Shown here one piece after another: positions 11,456 to 25,121 of a DNA stretch of 64,000 bases. The DNA is from Vermamoeba vermiformis. Lineage: Eukaryota; Tubulinea; Echinamoebida. Each line of letters begins with the position of its first letter. Positions within the stretch are counted from its first letter, which is position 1. Position numbers and translations under genes: made by a program. The stretch lies in the NCBI GenBank assembly GCA_045837725.1, contig JBEWZL010000239.1, forward strand, positions 558,001 through 622,000. Direction: 5' to 3'. Under the pieces are notes generated by a model. It was given only the letters and a program-made list of their open reading frames with translations, ran no database searches and had not been told where the DNA came from.

Positions 11456-13561
11456 TCACCTTTTATTGTTTGCGTTGTTCGCTGGTTCATCCATTATATG
11501 CATCTCATCGCTGTTATCGTCGTTGTCTTCGCCAAAAATATTGTAAGGCTCCCAAGTCGTGCCCGCAGTATCACCTTCATTGCCCATCTCTTGGATCAAG
11601 CTCTCCAAGAAGCCCATGTTGTCTCCACCACCAAAATGACTCATATCTGTGTGTGCCGTGTCATTTAGTGGCTCAATGTCGCTCAATTCATCGTCGCTGT
11701 CTTCGCTGTCGTGTTGATCTGCAGGCAACAATGGTTATAAAGAGTTGTCGACCGAAATGTGATATATTGATTTACCTTCTTTGTCATTGCCCTCTTTAGC
11801 GCTAAATTCATCTTCGTCTTCATCTTCATCCACATTCGTCTCACTAGTGCGTGTTGGGCCTTCTTTTGCCTGTTCAACCATCTTCTTCAACTTTGTCTTC
11901 ATTGTTTTGCGTACTGTTCGCAATTGAGTGTTTGAAAGCCAGCCATTTAGTTTCTAATCAAAGGTTATTATAACTATAAACAGTGTAGTCTTGCATCACT
12001 TACGTCGCAATCTTTTTTGTCTGACACGAGCAGTTTTTGAATGTCTCGGTCGTCAATATCTACAAATTGATACAATGTTTGACGTTGTGTTGGCGGAGCT
12101 GCGAATGTGTGTTGTGCATCGACCTGTGTCACGTCCCTATATGACGCGTTAGCCTTCCTGACGGGCATTAAATTACGTACTTTTCCTTTTCAGTTTTCTC
12201 TACTACTTCACCCGTGGCCAATTCTTGCATGTCGATATTTAGCGGCAGTTTGGTACGTCGTGGCCGTTTAGTGACTTCAGGATCTCGTTTGTAAATTGTT
12301 AGTCCTTCCATTTCTTCGGGCTTGACACGGAAGTCAATCACTTGATAGCTGTTGATACGACATCAGTATGAATATGAGAAGTGTATTGAGCACGCACATC
12401 TTGCTTTCAGGATGTTTGCGCGGATCATAGCCATATTTGACCCAAGTATGTCGCCAGGGTCCATTTCTGAAGAAATAAGCCACGGTCGGCAACACAGCCT
12501 TGAATCGTTTGACATCTTGTGGCGGCACGTTCATTTCTAAAGCTTGTCGCGTCCAGATTGGCCGTTCATCGAACTTCTCAATCAATCTGCTTCGACATTG
12601 CAACTCGAGCTCGGTCAATTGGTCTGTTTTCATCGGTGACTCTTTGGGAATTTCTTGTGACTCGTAGTCGAGAATAAATGCACCGACTCTCTTGCCACGT
12701 GCTCGTTTGGGGACCAATCGTCGCACCACCTGACATGATTAGCAAGAGGTACATTGCAAGCGTAGATTATTTGAACGTACTTTGTTGCCTTCGATGACCT
12801 CTTCTACTTTGAACAATGGATTGGGTGCATAGCTATATACATCAGTTAGATGTTACTAATGAAGTTGTATAGTCAGAACGACGTACTTATAATTGAAAGG
12901 CACGTCCATGCGCGAGAACATTGGCGGGGGCAAATGAATGGGCTCGTTCTTGTCCTCTGCTGGCAACTCATCGCTTTGTTCTAATGATGCGTCAGTAACA
13001 GTGTGCTAGCTGATATGATGAACTTACTATTAGGCTCTATCTTCTCTTCAGTGAAGACATAGCGCGGTACCATGTATTGAAAGTCAGCCATGCCGCGGAA
13101 TCGAAAAGTTGTTGGGATCAGACCGACTATCTCGGTATCAAACTGCTTTGTCGTTTTATCGCGTGTTACTTTCAATAATAAATTGCTCGATGTAATTTTA
13201 TCACCAAATATTGGGTGGCTGTATGGATCGTCTGGCCTAAAATTGAGCGGCAAAAAGTCAACTTTGTCATTGCTCGCCGCAACCTGTTAAAAAAATTGTA
13301 AATAATATTACAAAAATTAGGAAAGCGATTTGGCGCGGTTTGCACGTTAGATCCAGTTTTCGTTCGCAAGCAATCCATACTTACTCGTTGAATTGAACCC
13401 ATGCCACCAAGGGTATCTACTGCTTTATCTACATTTTTCACATTGCCTGGATATTCTACGCAAACGAACTTCTTTGTAGGCAGGGATTTGACTTCTGCTT
13501 TTTCGTACTGCGGCAGATCAGCCGACTGATCAATTTGCATGCTCTCAACCTCGTTGGACAT
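11456..13561 (-). CDS. GTF3C5: General transcription factor 3C polypeptide 5 (TFIIIC subunit)
   Basis: A subunit of TFIIIC (human GTF3C5, yeast Tfc1), which recognises the A-box side of tRNA gene promoters for RNA polymerase III. On the minus strand the start MSNEVESMQIDQ is followed by FVCVEYPGNVKNVDKAVDTL, matching the VCVEYPG signature. Then come NFRPDDPYSHPIFGDK, RFRGMADFQYMVPRY, FDERPIWTRQALEMNV and GPWRHTWVKYGYDPRKHPES, all landmarks of the family in the right order. The C-terminal third (11460-11900) is highly acidic (DEDEDEDE, DSEDSDDELSD), as in human GTF3C5. About seven short introns are present; one of about 100 bp follows the exon ending SIQR. The stop is taken at 11456-11458. A donor-like GTGAG there leaves open a small extra exon. 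Confidence 0.88.
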
Positions 13562-13701
13562 CTTGAATGATTGACTTGAGGTCCACGGTGGTCCGTTTAA
13601 GAAGGAAATACATTTTGGCCAAAACTTCAGCCTCCATTCTCAAAATAAGCGAACACAACTAAATATATACCTGTAATTATATTGATATACTTATTAATCA
13701 T

Positions 13702-14978
13702 ATGGAGAGGTCATCGAGAAGAATTGGTGTCATTACATCGCATTTAATCGCTGCAAGTGAAGAGCGCGGTGTATTTATTGCTCCCACGTCTAATTACAAT
13801 GGTAATTTCTTATAGCTATGATCATGGAGCTAAATTTATTGGCTATGCTGAATTTACTGCCTGAACGATAGCATTTTTTAATAAATGACACTTTCTATGA
13901 GCACATCCGTGCCGCTTCTTGCCCTTCTTTGTAATAATTACCTTCTAATTATAGACTACAAAAATATTATAATTCAAGTTCGTGACAAAGTTGCGCTCGT
14001 GACACTGAATAGACCCAAGGCACTCAATGCCCTGTGCAAAGAACTGGCTGATGAATTGATGGCAGCGCTCAATTTGCTCGACAGAGATGATAACGTGCAC
14101 GTCATAGTTATCACCGGCAGCAAGAAGGCTTTTGCTGGTACGTGGCTGTAAATGTGATCTGGATCTGTCAGAAAATCTAATTTGTTATCGCAGCTGGTGC
14201 AGATATTAAAGAAATGTCCGATAAGAGTATTGTAGAGATGCGTCACCCTGATCAGACACTGCAAGTACTCGATGGCGTTACTAAGATCCAAAAGCCTATT
14301 ATTGCCGGTATGTTGCGGTGATTGAAATTAAATTTCTAACTCATCACAGCGGTCAATGGCTTTGCACTCGGTGGTGGTTGTGAACTTGCAATGATGTGTG
14401 GTAAGTGATGCCAAATACTAGTAATAGGACTCATTATCGCAATAGATATCATTCTCGCTGGCAACAATGCCAAATTTGGTCAACCAGAAGTCAAAATCGG
14501 AACTATTCCGGGCCTCGGTGGCTCGCAGAGACTTGTGCGCGCTATCGGCAAGTCACGTGCGATGGAGATGGTGTTGACAGGTGCCACCATCCCCGTGCAA
14601 GACTTGCAACACAGCGGACTCATTGCGCGCATTGTGCCTGAAGATCAACTCGTGGACGAGGCCTTGAAAATGGCGAAACAAATTGCATCGCTGTCACGGC
14701 CAGTCAGTAAGTCTAGTCCTATAGTCACGACTTAAAGTGCTTTAATTTAACATCCTTGCTAGTCTCGCTGGCCAAAGAGTGCGTGAACAAGGCATTTGAT
14801 CTGAATTTGACTGAAGGCAACAACTTTGAACGTCGCGTGTTCCACGGCACATTCGGCTTGGTAAGTTCAATGCCAAGATAACTTCATAGCGCTTGTTATT
14901 AATGCATCGCAGCACGATCAAAAAGAAGGAATGCGCGCCTTCGTGGAGAAACGACCAGCCAATTGGCAACACAATTAA
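13702..14978 (+). CDS. ECHS1: Short-chain enoyl-CoA hydratase, mitochondrial
   Basis: Hydrates trans-2-enoyl-CoA in mitochondrial beta-oxidation and branched-chain amino-acid breakdown. The first exon gives a basic leader ([18 protein letters not shown]), a likely mitochondrial presequence. It joins in phase to [19 protein letters not shown]. Crotonase-fold signatures follow: [46 protein letters not shown] (oxyanion loop) and [22 protein letters not shown], which includes the first catalytic Glu region; the second is near GIIARIV-like [13 protein letters not shown]. The C terminus [20 protein letters not shown] is also standard. Six exons are seen with introns of about 40-140 bp. The 5' end lies 140 bp from the divergent GTF3C5 start. 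Confidence 0.92.
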
Positions 14979-15032
14979 GAGGTTTATATACTACATCACT
15001 ATGTACACTTGCTGCAAATAACACTCATCCGA

Positions 15033-16197
15033 TCAACTCTCGAGCAGTCCATTGGCCTTGTTAATAGCGCGCAGCACTTCATCGATCTCTGCCATCACTT
15101 CGTGATTTTCCATCTTTTCTTTGTGCAGTTCGCTGTTAATATGCTACAGATACAGTATGTTAGTAAGGGCCGACGAGTCAGTGCACACAACTCACCGAAA
15201 GAAAATCGTTGAATTTGCTGTCACAACACTCGCAGAATCCTTCGCGAGGACGATAGCTGTCAGTCGAGTCCTCAATCAGTGCGGTGCTCTTCTGTTGGCC
15301 CAGGGACGTGCGACGGACTTTGTTGGCGTCTGATTGGGCGCGACGGAAATCAGACGGTGTTGGTGCAGCCCAAATACCTGCCCCGCGCGGTGCTTCTAAG
15401 TGCAGCGAAGGCAATGTGGACTGACCATTGCTGTCCACTGCGAACTCTCGTTTGACAGTACGCACTTCACCGCGCACATCTTCAATGGCAATGAACGGCA
15501 CGGCATTGACTGGCGGTGTGATCACTGCTGCAGTGCCTTGTTCGTTCAACCACGTGACAAAAGCTGCGAGAGGTATTAGTGCTGGGCACCTTATATAAGA
15601 TACAATACGTACTGGACAAGTGCAGCACTTTAATGTTGAATTTGCGTGCAATGTCAATGAGGTTGTTGTTTGATTGCACCGCTTGAATCATCGATGCGAC
15701 TCGCTTGTTCGGCGACTGGACTCAATTAGCTAACTGTGATCATAAAGAACCCACTTACATCAGTGCTGCGCGCTATATGTGCAGGAATAGCCTTCGGTCT
15801 GTGGTCGATTAGCTCAGGTTTGATTGGTAGCTAATCAATTTGAACTTACTTGGCTGCGGCTTTGTTTAATTCCTCAGATCCAAGAGAGCTCGTAATATTC
15901 GACGTAAATACACTTGTATCCGCTCCTTGAGGTAGCTTTTTGCCCGTTATCAAGTGTGTAACGACTTTGGCATCGAAAGACAGCGACACATCCTACATAG
16001 ATCGAATCAATCGCTGATAAATCTTTCGATGTTTTACTACAAATATGTATTAATGTTTTACGTACACCTCCGTATTGTAATATTTGTTTCTTTAATTTCT
16101 CTGCATTGCTCTCACTTAAATCCAAATAAAATACTTTGCCGCTGAGAAGTTCCTCCTTTGCAATACGCCTCCTCTTTGTTGGCCGACTACTGCTCAT
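15033..16197 (-). CDS. DBF4: DBF4-type regulatory subunit of CDC7 kinase
   Basis: Activates CDC7 kinase to phosphorylate the MCM helicase at replication origins. The minus-strand N terminus has a basic cluster (KRRRIAKEE) then GKVFYLDLSESNAEKLKKQI, matching the BRCT-like motif N. The middle carries PFIAIEDVRGEVRTVKREF near 15440-15500, corresponding to motif M, which binds CDC7. The C terminus has GFCECCDSKFNDFLS followed after an intron by HINSELHKEKM, the CCHH zinc finger of motif C. All three DBF4 motifs are therefore present in order. The protein is about 330 residues, much shorter than vertebrate DBF4. The start MSSSRP is at 16195-16197. Confidence 0.85.
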
Positions 16198-16441
16198 TGT
16201 GTATTATTGTGCTATAGACCTGAAGAGATTTTGAATATTTGGCGGCAGAAAGGGCGGCAAAAAAATATCACGTGGAGAAAGCACGTGTCGATTAGTTCTG
16301 CATACGTCGCTGATTTAAAAGAAAATTGAAGACCAAGTCAGCACACAACCTCTGCTGTATTTGAAAATTGATGATCGGACGAGTGTAGAACTTTCTCATT
16401 AGTATTCAAGTGCATCCAGAGGTGTTTGTTTTTCGTTCAGG

Positions 16442-19400
16442 ATGGACGTCAAAATCAACGATATAAAAATGAATGAGGTAGATATTATTATCGGTGAGAT
16501 ACAGAGCGTCCTCACCGCGATGCGCATGAACACGCGGTGGTCCTCAAAAAATAGATTGGTAAGCAAAGCAATTTTATTTTTATGCTACAATTTTATTTTA
16601 TTTATTCATATCACACATATGAATAATATCGATAATAATTAACGTTTAAATACGTCGTAATAAATTCTCACATTTATTTGAAAAATAGAAACTGGGCATT
16701 GAAAGCCCATTATTGACCAATCTGTTGACGCTCAGAACTCGATTGGAATCTCTACCTACAAAGGGTAATGATAAACTCGTCGTGGTTGACAAGAATTAAC
16801 AGTTTTATTACAGATCTCTTTCGGATTGAACCTTTGGACTACTTGAAACCCTTCCTTGATATTATTTTATCCACTGAGACTACAGGGCCAATAACAGGCG
16901 TGGCACTATCAGCCGTCAACAAGTTTTTAAAGCTCAATTTTTTGAGTACGTTGCGTAGATCCAAGCGACTATTTGATTATTAGTTTCTAATCAGTATTCA
17001 TATAGAAAAGGACTCTTATCGTGTTGATGAAGCTATACGAGCTATTGCTGATTCAGTAGCGCACTGCAAGTAAGTTGTGTTAAGACAGCAAATATCAAAA
17101 CTAATTCGCGTGGCAGGTTTGAAGGCACAGATCCAGAAACAGATGAAGTCGTGTTATTGAGAATACAACGCACATTATTAGCATGCTTAGAGTGTCCGCT
17201 TGGATATTTGTTAAGCGATCAAAACATTACAGAGATGGTACAGACTTGCTTCAAAATGAGCATTCAAGTTCGTCTCAGTGGTAAGTTCTCACCCTCACAA
17301 ATCGCTTAATAGCATATACTAATCATCATATCAGTATTGTTGCGTAAATCCGCGGAGATGACACTAGTAGACATGATTCGCTTCATTTTTGCGAACTATG
17401 ATCCGAAGAACGATCACAAGCCTTCACCGCCCACAACGCAGCCTGTCTCAGCGACACAAACAGCCACAATCTCACTCTCGACTGAAGGCATCACTAACGC
17501 GCTTGACATTGCTCCCTCACAGCCCTCTGATGCCGCAGAGTCAAGTGCTGTAGCCAATCGTTTCATCAACCGACAAGGCGTAGCTTTTCAAGTCCCTGAA
17601 GACAGCAATCCGCAGAGTATGTATTAGTCCTGTTATTAGTGTTCTCTTGCTTACTCTTTGCAGTTATATACAAGCCGTACGACGTGACTGGCCTCGCGAA
17701 CTTGATGAACTTTTTGTGTTCTATTATCAACCCCAAAGACGTGAACAACACAGACTCGATGCAGTTCTTGGGCCTCACACTGATCAACACCATCATTGAA
17801 GTCATGGGCTCCACGCTGCAGAACAGTCCTCGTCTGCTCCAGATTGTCACTGAAGATTTGACGCGCTATCTCTTGCAGAACTTGCAGACAGACAACGTCT
17901 CCATCCTCGCACTCAACATTCGTGTCTTCTTCAATGCATTCTTTGCCCTGCGCTCTAACGTCAAATATCAGCTCGAATTGTTCTTCAATGACATGTTGAC
18001 ACTGCTCACCAACAAACAAGTCGCGTTTGAACTCAAAGAAGTGGTGCTCGAAATACTCGTGCAGCTGTGCAAGGACACGACGTTCTTGGTGGATTTGTAC
18101 ATCAACTTTGATTGTAACTTGCAATGCAACAATTTGTTCGAGAAACTGTTGGAGTTCTTGTACAAGGTACGTGGTATTTGTGTGGATTCATTGCTGTAGC
18201 TAACATATTGCAGAACTCGTGCCCGGTCAATGGCGCATTGTTGCCTGTCAACTTGTCATCCTTGGAGGGTCTGTTAGCAATCATCAACAACATTGGCGAG
18301 AGAATGCGCACAGTGTCATCGCCCGTCAATGTATGTTATAATAATTGACTTTAGATGACTTTGATTATAACCTATTCTCCCTAGCCTCCTGTCCCAATTG
18401 AAACCTTGCAAGAGCAAAAACAACTCAAGACAATTTTGATGGCAGGTGCTGAAGCATTCAACAAAGAGCCAAAAGACGGCTTTCAATATTTGCAAGAAAA
18501 GAAGATTTTGTCCACGCCACTTGAGCCTGAATCTGTGGCTGAATTCTTACGTCGCACGACATTTGTGAACAAGAAGGTGATTGGTGAATATTTTGGCAAA
18601 GACAAAGAGTTCAATCAGCTCGTCGTGAAGTACTACTGCAAGACATTTGACTGGAGGGGCCTCGATGTTGAAACAGCTATGAGACAACTGTTGGAGTCGT
18701 TCAGATTGCCCGGCGAGGCACAACAGATCAGTCGTATCGTGACTGCATTCAGCCACGAGTTCATGGCGCAAGGACTCACCACGGACCTCGCTGACATCGA
18801 TGCCTTGGAGCTCTTGGCATTCTCTATTATTATGCTGAACGTCGATCAGCACTCGACGAAGATCAAGGACGCCGACCGCATGACACTCGATCAATACATC
18901 AGGAACGTGCGCGGTCAAAATGGTGGCAAAGACTTCCCTCAAGAGTTGGTGATGAACATTTACAATCGCATCAAAGAGAACGAAGTCAAAATCCCCGAAG
19001 AACACTTGGCTGAAGGTGTGCTCGATCACGCTGTTTGGTCGCATTTAGTCCGCAAATACAGCACGCAAAAGGACTACGCCGAGTTCTTGGAGACAGGTGT
19101 CACAGCCAAGTGCTACGATGGCATGGTTTATAATGTCGTTTGGCGCGTGGCACATGCCGCACTCAAAGCAGTCATCACCGTCACTGCTGACCCTGAACTG
19201 ATCATCAAAGTCAACGACGCGTTTGCCACGTGTGCAGAGATCTCCAACAAGCTGCAACTGACGAGTGCATTTGACAACTTGATCATTACACTCTGCGACC
19301 TCTCAACCATTCTCACGAGCAGTTCTGATCGCTTCTTGGCTGACTTCAGCAACGACAAGAAAGCGCAACTGCTCACCATCACGCTGTTCGCCAGTGCGCG

Positions 19401-21341
19401 CAAGTACGGTGACAATTTGCGCGAGGGCTGGCGCAACATCTTAGTGTGCCTGATCCGCTTGAATGCTCTCGAACTGTTGCCCCCACTCACTGACATAGAG
19501 GACGTGTTCCCTGTCAAGATTGATCCCAAAGGTACGTAGCGAGGCCTATTGTGCACTATTGAGTGCTTACTTTATTCTCAGAAAAATCACGTGGCGAGTC
19601 CCCAGTGCTCGGTCGACTGCTGACTGAAGGCTACAACTTGTTGTCCTTCTCGTTCTTCGGCTCTGACTCGAAACAAGAACAAAAGGAAAATCAGCCTGAA
19701 AACAAGCTCAAGGTCAAAGTGCGCACAGATCTGCTCGAGTGTGGCTTCAAAGAGCTCATTGTCAGCTCCAAGTACGTGCACAATCAGGTCACCATAGCCC
19801 TTATTAACCTTCATGCAGGTTCTTAAAACAAGACTCCCTCTCGTTCTTGATGAAAGCACTCATCTTGGGCTGCAGTCCACGCAAGTCCTCGAAAAAATTC
19901 GACGAGTCCACCGCAACACTGTGCTTAGACCTGCTCATGTTCGTGTGCCTATTGAATGACTATCGCATTGCTGAGCTGTGGCCGTTAGTCAGCGACCATC
20001 TCGGTCAGCTGGTCAATTCATTCTCACAACAGAGCACGCAGCTGTTGATCACGCGCACAGTGGTCAACATGCTCTACTTGGCCCTCAAACTCGTCAAGGA
20101 CCCTCAAGTATCCGAACAAGTGCTCGCGACGATGCTCTACTTGACCAAGTAAGTGACGCGCTTCCTGTCCGCATCTTTTCTCACCTCTTCAGAATGCACC
20201 CTTACGCCGACAAGATGATGGCACGCAAGATTTCAGTTGGCTTTAAAAAGATTGTCAAAGAGAATGCAGCAGTGTTAGGGTAAGCCACTTAACATTATAA
20301 TCGCATCACTAGTACTCATGCCACAACAGTCCTCGCTCGACTTGGGAGCTCGTGTTCCATCTCCTCAAGTACACATTGGGATCACCCGCCACAAGTCTCC
20401 AAGGCCTCAAAGCGATCAGCTACGTGATCAACAATCACCACGTGTCCAGCGAGAACTTTGGTGCGTGTGTTGAGTTTGTAGGTGCCATAGCTCGTGTCGA
20501 CGGCGTTCCACAAGAAGCTGTCATCAAGTGCTGTGAACTCCTCGCCGTGCTCAGCTCGCAAGTGAATCGTGTCAAGCGACTTGAAGGCGAGATCAGCCCT
20601 GACGACGAGAAAGATGCCCTCATGTTCTATTGGATACCTGTGCTGCAACGCCTGGCTACCCTGAGCCGTGACAAGCGTTGGGATGTGCGCAACAAAGCAA
20701 TCACCATGATGCAGCGCGCACTGTTGTTAGATCACATGACAGCAATCAGCGCGGATGGCTGGCACATTCTCTTCGATCAAGTCATCTTCCCACTCGTCGA
20801 CGAAGTGTTGAAGGCTGAGGACGCTAATCTGCCGAAAGACAACATTGAAGAGCTTCGAATTCGTGCCTCCACCATCTTGTGCAAGACATTCTTGCAGTAT
20901 TTGCCGAAGATAGTGCAATCGGGCGACTTCAACACGTTGTGGCTCAAGATTCTGCGCTACATCGAGCTGTACATGAAAGAAAAGAAGGGCGTCTTGGCTG
21001 AAGCTACTGCCGAGTCCTTGAAGAACATTCTGCTCGTGATGATCACCTCTGAAATATTGCGCCCACTCGCACCGGGCCAAGAACAGCCGCAAGACCCCTC
21101 TCAGTCCTTGTGGGTGTTGACGTGGCAGACCATCGATCGATTCTGCCCAGGACTCGACAAAGAGATCGCTGTGAAGCGTCCTCAAGACAAGCCTGCTGAG
21201 CCTGCTCCAACCACCGCCGCGGCACCGACTGAACAAGAAACGCAAGCTAATGTCGCGAGTGAACTACCCGCGGAAGTTAAAGCGAGTGAAGCCAGCACTG
21301 TAAATACCACCACTGACGCTGAGTCCTCTTCGCTTGTATAA
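16442..21341 (+). CDS. GBF1: Large Arf guanine-nucleotide exchange factor, GBF1/GNOM type
   Basis: Activates Arf GTPases at the Golgi for COPI coat recruitment. The start MDVKINDIKMNEVDIIIGEI precedes a DCB region (16442-17290). A short low-complexity linker follows (17420-17600). An HUS-type region runs over 17660-18330, with NTIIEVMG and the conserved NYDC-like segment YINFDCNLQCNNLFEKL. The Sec7 domain at about 18460-19000 has the catalytic loop FRLPGEAQ (near 18700-18725), whose Glu is the glutamic finger, then LNVDQHSTKIK. HDS helices fill 19000-21150. The C terminus is a low-complexity tail ending at 21341. About 12 introns cut the 5' half; the Sec7 region is in one exon of over 1.1 kb. 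The FRLPGEAQ variant is characteristic of the GBF1 rather than the BIG branch. Its stop lies 45 bp from the convergent SLU7 stop. Confidence 0.92.
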
Positions 21342-21386
21342 ATTAAATGTCACCCACTGTTTTCATTCTAAATTATTTGTACAAGT

Positions 21387-23223
21387 TTATTTATCGTTAG
21401 ATACAAAGTCCTTCATTGGATCGTCAAACCGGACACGTTTGTTGCGATACTCCTCCATGTCCTTGTCCGACACATCAACATCGGCCATGGAATTGTACTT
21501 CCTCTTCTTGCTGTCCAACACACTGCCCTTGTCCTTCTTCGACTTCTTTTCTTTCTTTTTCTTCTTTTTCTTGTCGCTGCTCTCACTGTCACTGCTGTCA
21601 CTATCGCTGTCGTTGTTGGACTGCGATTTGTTCTTCTCTTCACTCTTCTCGTCATTCGCAGGCACTTCAGTGGCAGGGGGCACCTCTTTCTTCAGCACCA
21701 GACCAGTGCAGTAGCTGTTCTTCACAAATTGATGGCAGCACGCAAAGCCCCACTGACCATCGTGCCAATACGAGCCCCACACCTTGGTGTGATTGTTGAG
21801 GAACACGTCCTCTTCCCACTTACTGCGCACTACTCGCACTGGTTCATCGCCCTTGATGATCTTGCCGTCCGGTCCATATTCAAAGTACTGCTCGGTCTGT
21901 GCCACCACATCTTTGGGCGGGGCTGACAAGTGTTCTTTGCCACCGTACTGTTCGAGCAACTGTTCCATTTGTTTCTTCTTCTCTTCTGAGCTCTGCGTCT
22001 TGACTTTTTTGAACACTGTCTCAGCTTGTGACGGCACTGCCTGCAAATGTGTGTCGTTGCCTGATTCAAAGGCCTCCCACGCAAATTTTTGCATTTCATA
22101 GAACTTTTGTGCATCGCCCGTGAGTCGCACGAAATTGTCGCCAACAAATGTGCTCTCTTCAGCCTTCTGCGGGTCATTCTTGTACGGATTGTCGCGCATA
22201 CTGCGACTCTTCGGGTCGTAGAAAGCAGAATTGGGATCGAGATTGCGCAGATACTTGGCAATGTCTTCACGAATGCGCAGATCTCGCACGGTGTTCTTCG
22301 AGTCTTGCTTCGATGCGAATTTGTCTGCCGCAGTCTCAGCCTCTTTGAACTCATCGTCCTCGTTGTCCTCGTCCTCAGTCTTCTTGTCGCTCAGATATTT
22401 CAGTGCTTGTTCTTCTGCTTTGCGGCGCATGCGCTCTTCTTCAACGGCCTCGTACTCTGTGGCGTCATTAGTCTCGCTGCACACGATGAATTCAGTCCTG
22501 CGAGTACTTACGCTCCATGACTTGTTTGTAGCTCTCGGGATCGTAGCCGTTCCATCGATCGTGTTTGCCGGCATAATCGAGCTGCAAATTGGTCACAAGT
22601 TCATCGGGCTTGATGTCCACGGCTTTGTACTTGGCACCAATCTTGCGCGGTCGTTCAGTGCACTCCTTGGCCTTGTGTGTCATTGCGCCGCAGTTGGTGC
22701 ACGCGCCCTTGCGGTACTTGGTGGCAGCAGGACCAGCGACCTCCCCGCGCGGGTACCACGTGTTGATGCTCTCAGTGGCAGTGACATTCTCGGCAAAGTT
22801 CTTGAGCCGTTGATGCTTCAAACTGGCTTGGCCGCTGTTCAAGTACCCTGCGCAGTGTTAGCCGTGACATCGCGCATTCAAATAGGAGCTGGTACTTACA
22901 AGGTGCCTTGGAGATGTATTGGGGAATGTGCGGGTTAATGTCGCGTCCTTCTTCATCGACCTCAGGGGCTGCTGTGCCTGCCTTGCGCGCCTCTTCAAGT
23001 TGTTTTTCTTTGATGCGATCTTCGCGGGTCTTTCGTTGTGCTAATAACGCATTAATATACTGTAACTGTAGTGACAGAAAAAAGCAATTTCTACATTATC
23101 GTAAATTGAATAAAAAAATAATATAATTTCATCAATAATAATCCAAGGGCACCAAATGATTAGCGACACAATGTGCCAAAATATAATTTAGTATTTTAAT
23201 TAATTATCAAACTTACCTGACAT
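21387..23223 (-). CDS. SLU7: Pre-mRNA-splicing factor SLU7
   Basis: A second-step splicing factor that helps 3' splice-site choice. Read on the minus strand, a two-codon first exon (MS, start at 23221-23223) is followed by [37 protein letters not shown] and [20 protein letters not shown]. The zinc knuckle [14 protein letters not shown] near 22670-22710 is a CCHC motif typical of SLU7. [12 protein letters not shown] and [12 protein letters not shown] follow. The large last exon has [43 protein letters not shown] and [18 protein letters not shown], all strongly conserved. It ends in an acidic/lysine-rich tail (near 21540-21640). A factor tied to acceptor choice is notable here because introns have branch sites very near the 3' splice site. 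Confidence 0.95.
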
Positions 23224-23436
23224 TGTGACGAAGATCCGATCCTTTGTTTTAATGTAAATATTGAACTGGTTGACTAATGGACAATATTGATCACCAGCAG
23301 TTGTTTTGTTCAATGTTTACGCTCACAAACAAAATAAGAGTTGTTTTGTGCTGTGCGATCGACAACGCAAAGAAAAAGCAAAGAATTCTTGTTGCTATTT
23401 GCACTTCCAGTTTTATAGGCATTATATATTATATAT

Positions 23437-25121
23437 TTACAGGTTGTGGTGCCAGGCCTTGATCTTAGCGCGCAATTCACTAGACACGGGGTCGTAGCTC
23501 TTGGGCACTTGTTTCCACTCGCGCGCCACTCGCTCGCGCACAGTGGAGAAGTCGTCCCACTTGAAGCCGCGCACAGGGCCCTTGTCATACACGACAGCGA
23601 GCATGTTGTTCGGATCTACCTCGTGCTCCTCTGCGGGGAATATTGTGGGCACGCCATTCACACGCACGACTTTCAAGCGACCCGGGAATGAGATTTTGTT
23701 CGCATCCGACTAGCACACTCGTTAGTTGATTGCGCGCATGTAACTCACAGTAGTGTCTTGACTCACCTTAGGTCTCTTCATGACATCAACTGCCTGACCA
23801 TTAGCATAGCGGATGAAGCTGAGCTTGGTGGCGAATGACATGGTGTCACGATTGACCTTCTGCAACAGACCACCGCCCATGCCAAATGCAACACTCTGCG
23901 GTGAATAGCCTGCTTTCTTGATCTCTTGGAGCAGTCTGGTACCGTGTGTTAGTCAGTGTTCATATGAGCCATGGTGGTGTTTGACTCACCTTTTGACCAC
24001 TTCGTAGTTGATGCCGTCACCTTGAATCACCCCCGAGTGATTGAGGACCTTGTAGCCCTTGCTGTTGACTGTGTGGCCGAAGCACGCATCAGCTGCGCGC
24101 AGTCCTGCGAGCACTACTTCAATGGGATCACCGCTGTCTGGACGCAAGATCATCGTGCCACCGCGCTGCTTCAAGAAGGGCGCTATTCGCGGCAGTACCT
24201 CATTCAGCGCAGCATCGTAGTCGTAGCTGTCCATCACCACTGAGAAGGTCTTGCCTTCACCGCCAAAGTGTTCGATCATGTTGCGAATAGCGGCCTCTTC
24301 CGTGGGCCACGAAGTCATGACACTGTGTTCAGTGGCGGGCAAAGACTGACCAATCGGCCGTCCGTTATTGAGCACAAACTGCGCGTAATAAGCCGCAGAC
24401 ATGGTGTCCGTGCCCACAAAGTTCAACAAGTGCGCGCAACCTCCAATGACTGCGAGCAGTTAGCGAATTGAAAACGTTCTGTGAAACAAATTAGATTGCA
24501 CAACATACCTGATTGCTCGACTGAAGTGCAGCCTCTAAAGCCAAAGTCGTGGAGGCGTGACTCGGCAATTCCTTGATCGGCTTCGTCAACGCATTCGCGG
24601 AAAGCTTCATCTATCAACTCGCGAGCCCGTCTGGAAAGAGTTGCCACACAGGTTGGGTACCATACTTGAGTTAAAATAGTCTCGAAGAAGGTGCATAATT
24701 TGGCGTATTCTTGTTCGGCCGTAATTTGAAATACCGGAACATGAGCGTTCGCAACTGTGCCTTCTAGAAGTGCTTCGACTTTAATTGGAAAGTATCCGTC
24801 ATTTTCAGCGATAAATTTTAAAAATAAATCGCGAGGGTATTGGAACTGTTGGTGGCCGTAGTTGTGGGTCTTGTAAAATGCATCCGCTAGTTCCACTTCT
24901 TCAACCGTCCATTTGTGGTTTAAATAATTTTCTACAATATATCTGATGCCATAAAATACAAATCTAGTGTCTTGCTTGTCTCCCTCAAAGCCTCGACGAA
25001 ATTCTCCATAAGCGGTTGTCTTTGTGGCATCTGGGTACTGTGCATAATGACCGGCCTTGTAAGAATCGGTCAAAATAGCAATGGGGATTGGTACGTTAAC
25101 GAGCGATTGCTGTGTCGCCAT
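23437..25121 (-). CDS. NAMPT: Nicotinamide phosphoribosyltransferase
   Basis: Makes NMN from nicotinamide and PRPP, the rate-limiting step of NAD salvage. The minus-strand protein starts MATQQSLVNVPIPIAILTDS, then YKAGHYAQYPDATKTTAYGE. Active-site landmarks follow: HDFGFRGCTS (24510-24560), NFVGTDTMSAAYYA, LPATEHSVMTSW, FSVVMDSYDYDAALNEVLP, MILRPDSGDPIEVVL and SVAFGMGGGLLQKVNRDTMS. These carry the nicotinamide- and phosphate-binding residues including the Arg, Asp and GGG loop. The C terminus RGFKWDDFSTVRERV matches animal NAMPT. At least five exons are present. It sits tail to head with SLU7, 213 bp apart. Confidence 0.95.

Noticed and set aside
15121-15333. Plus-strand frames overlapping DBF4
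   Set aside because: Antisense to the zinc-finger exon of DBF4; no independent support.
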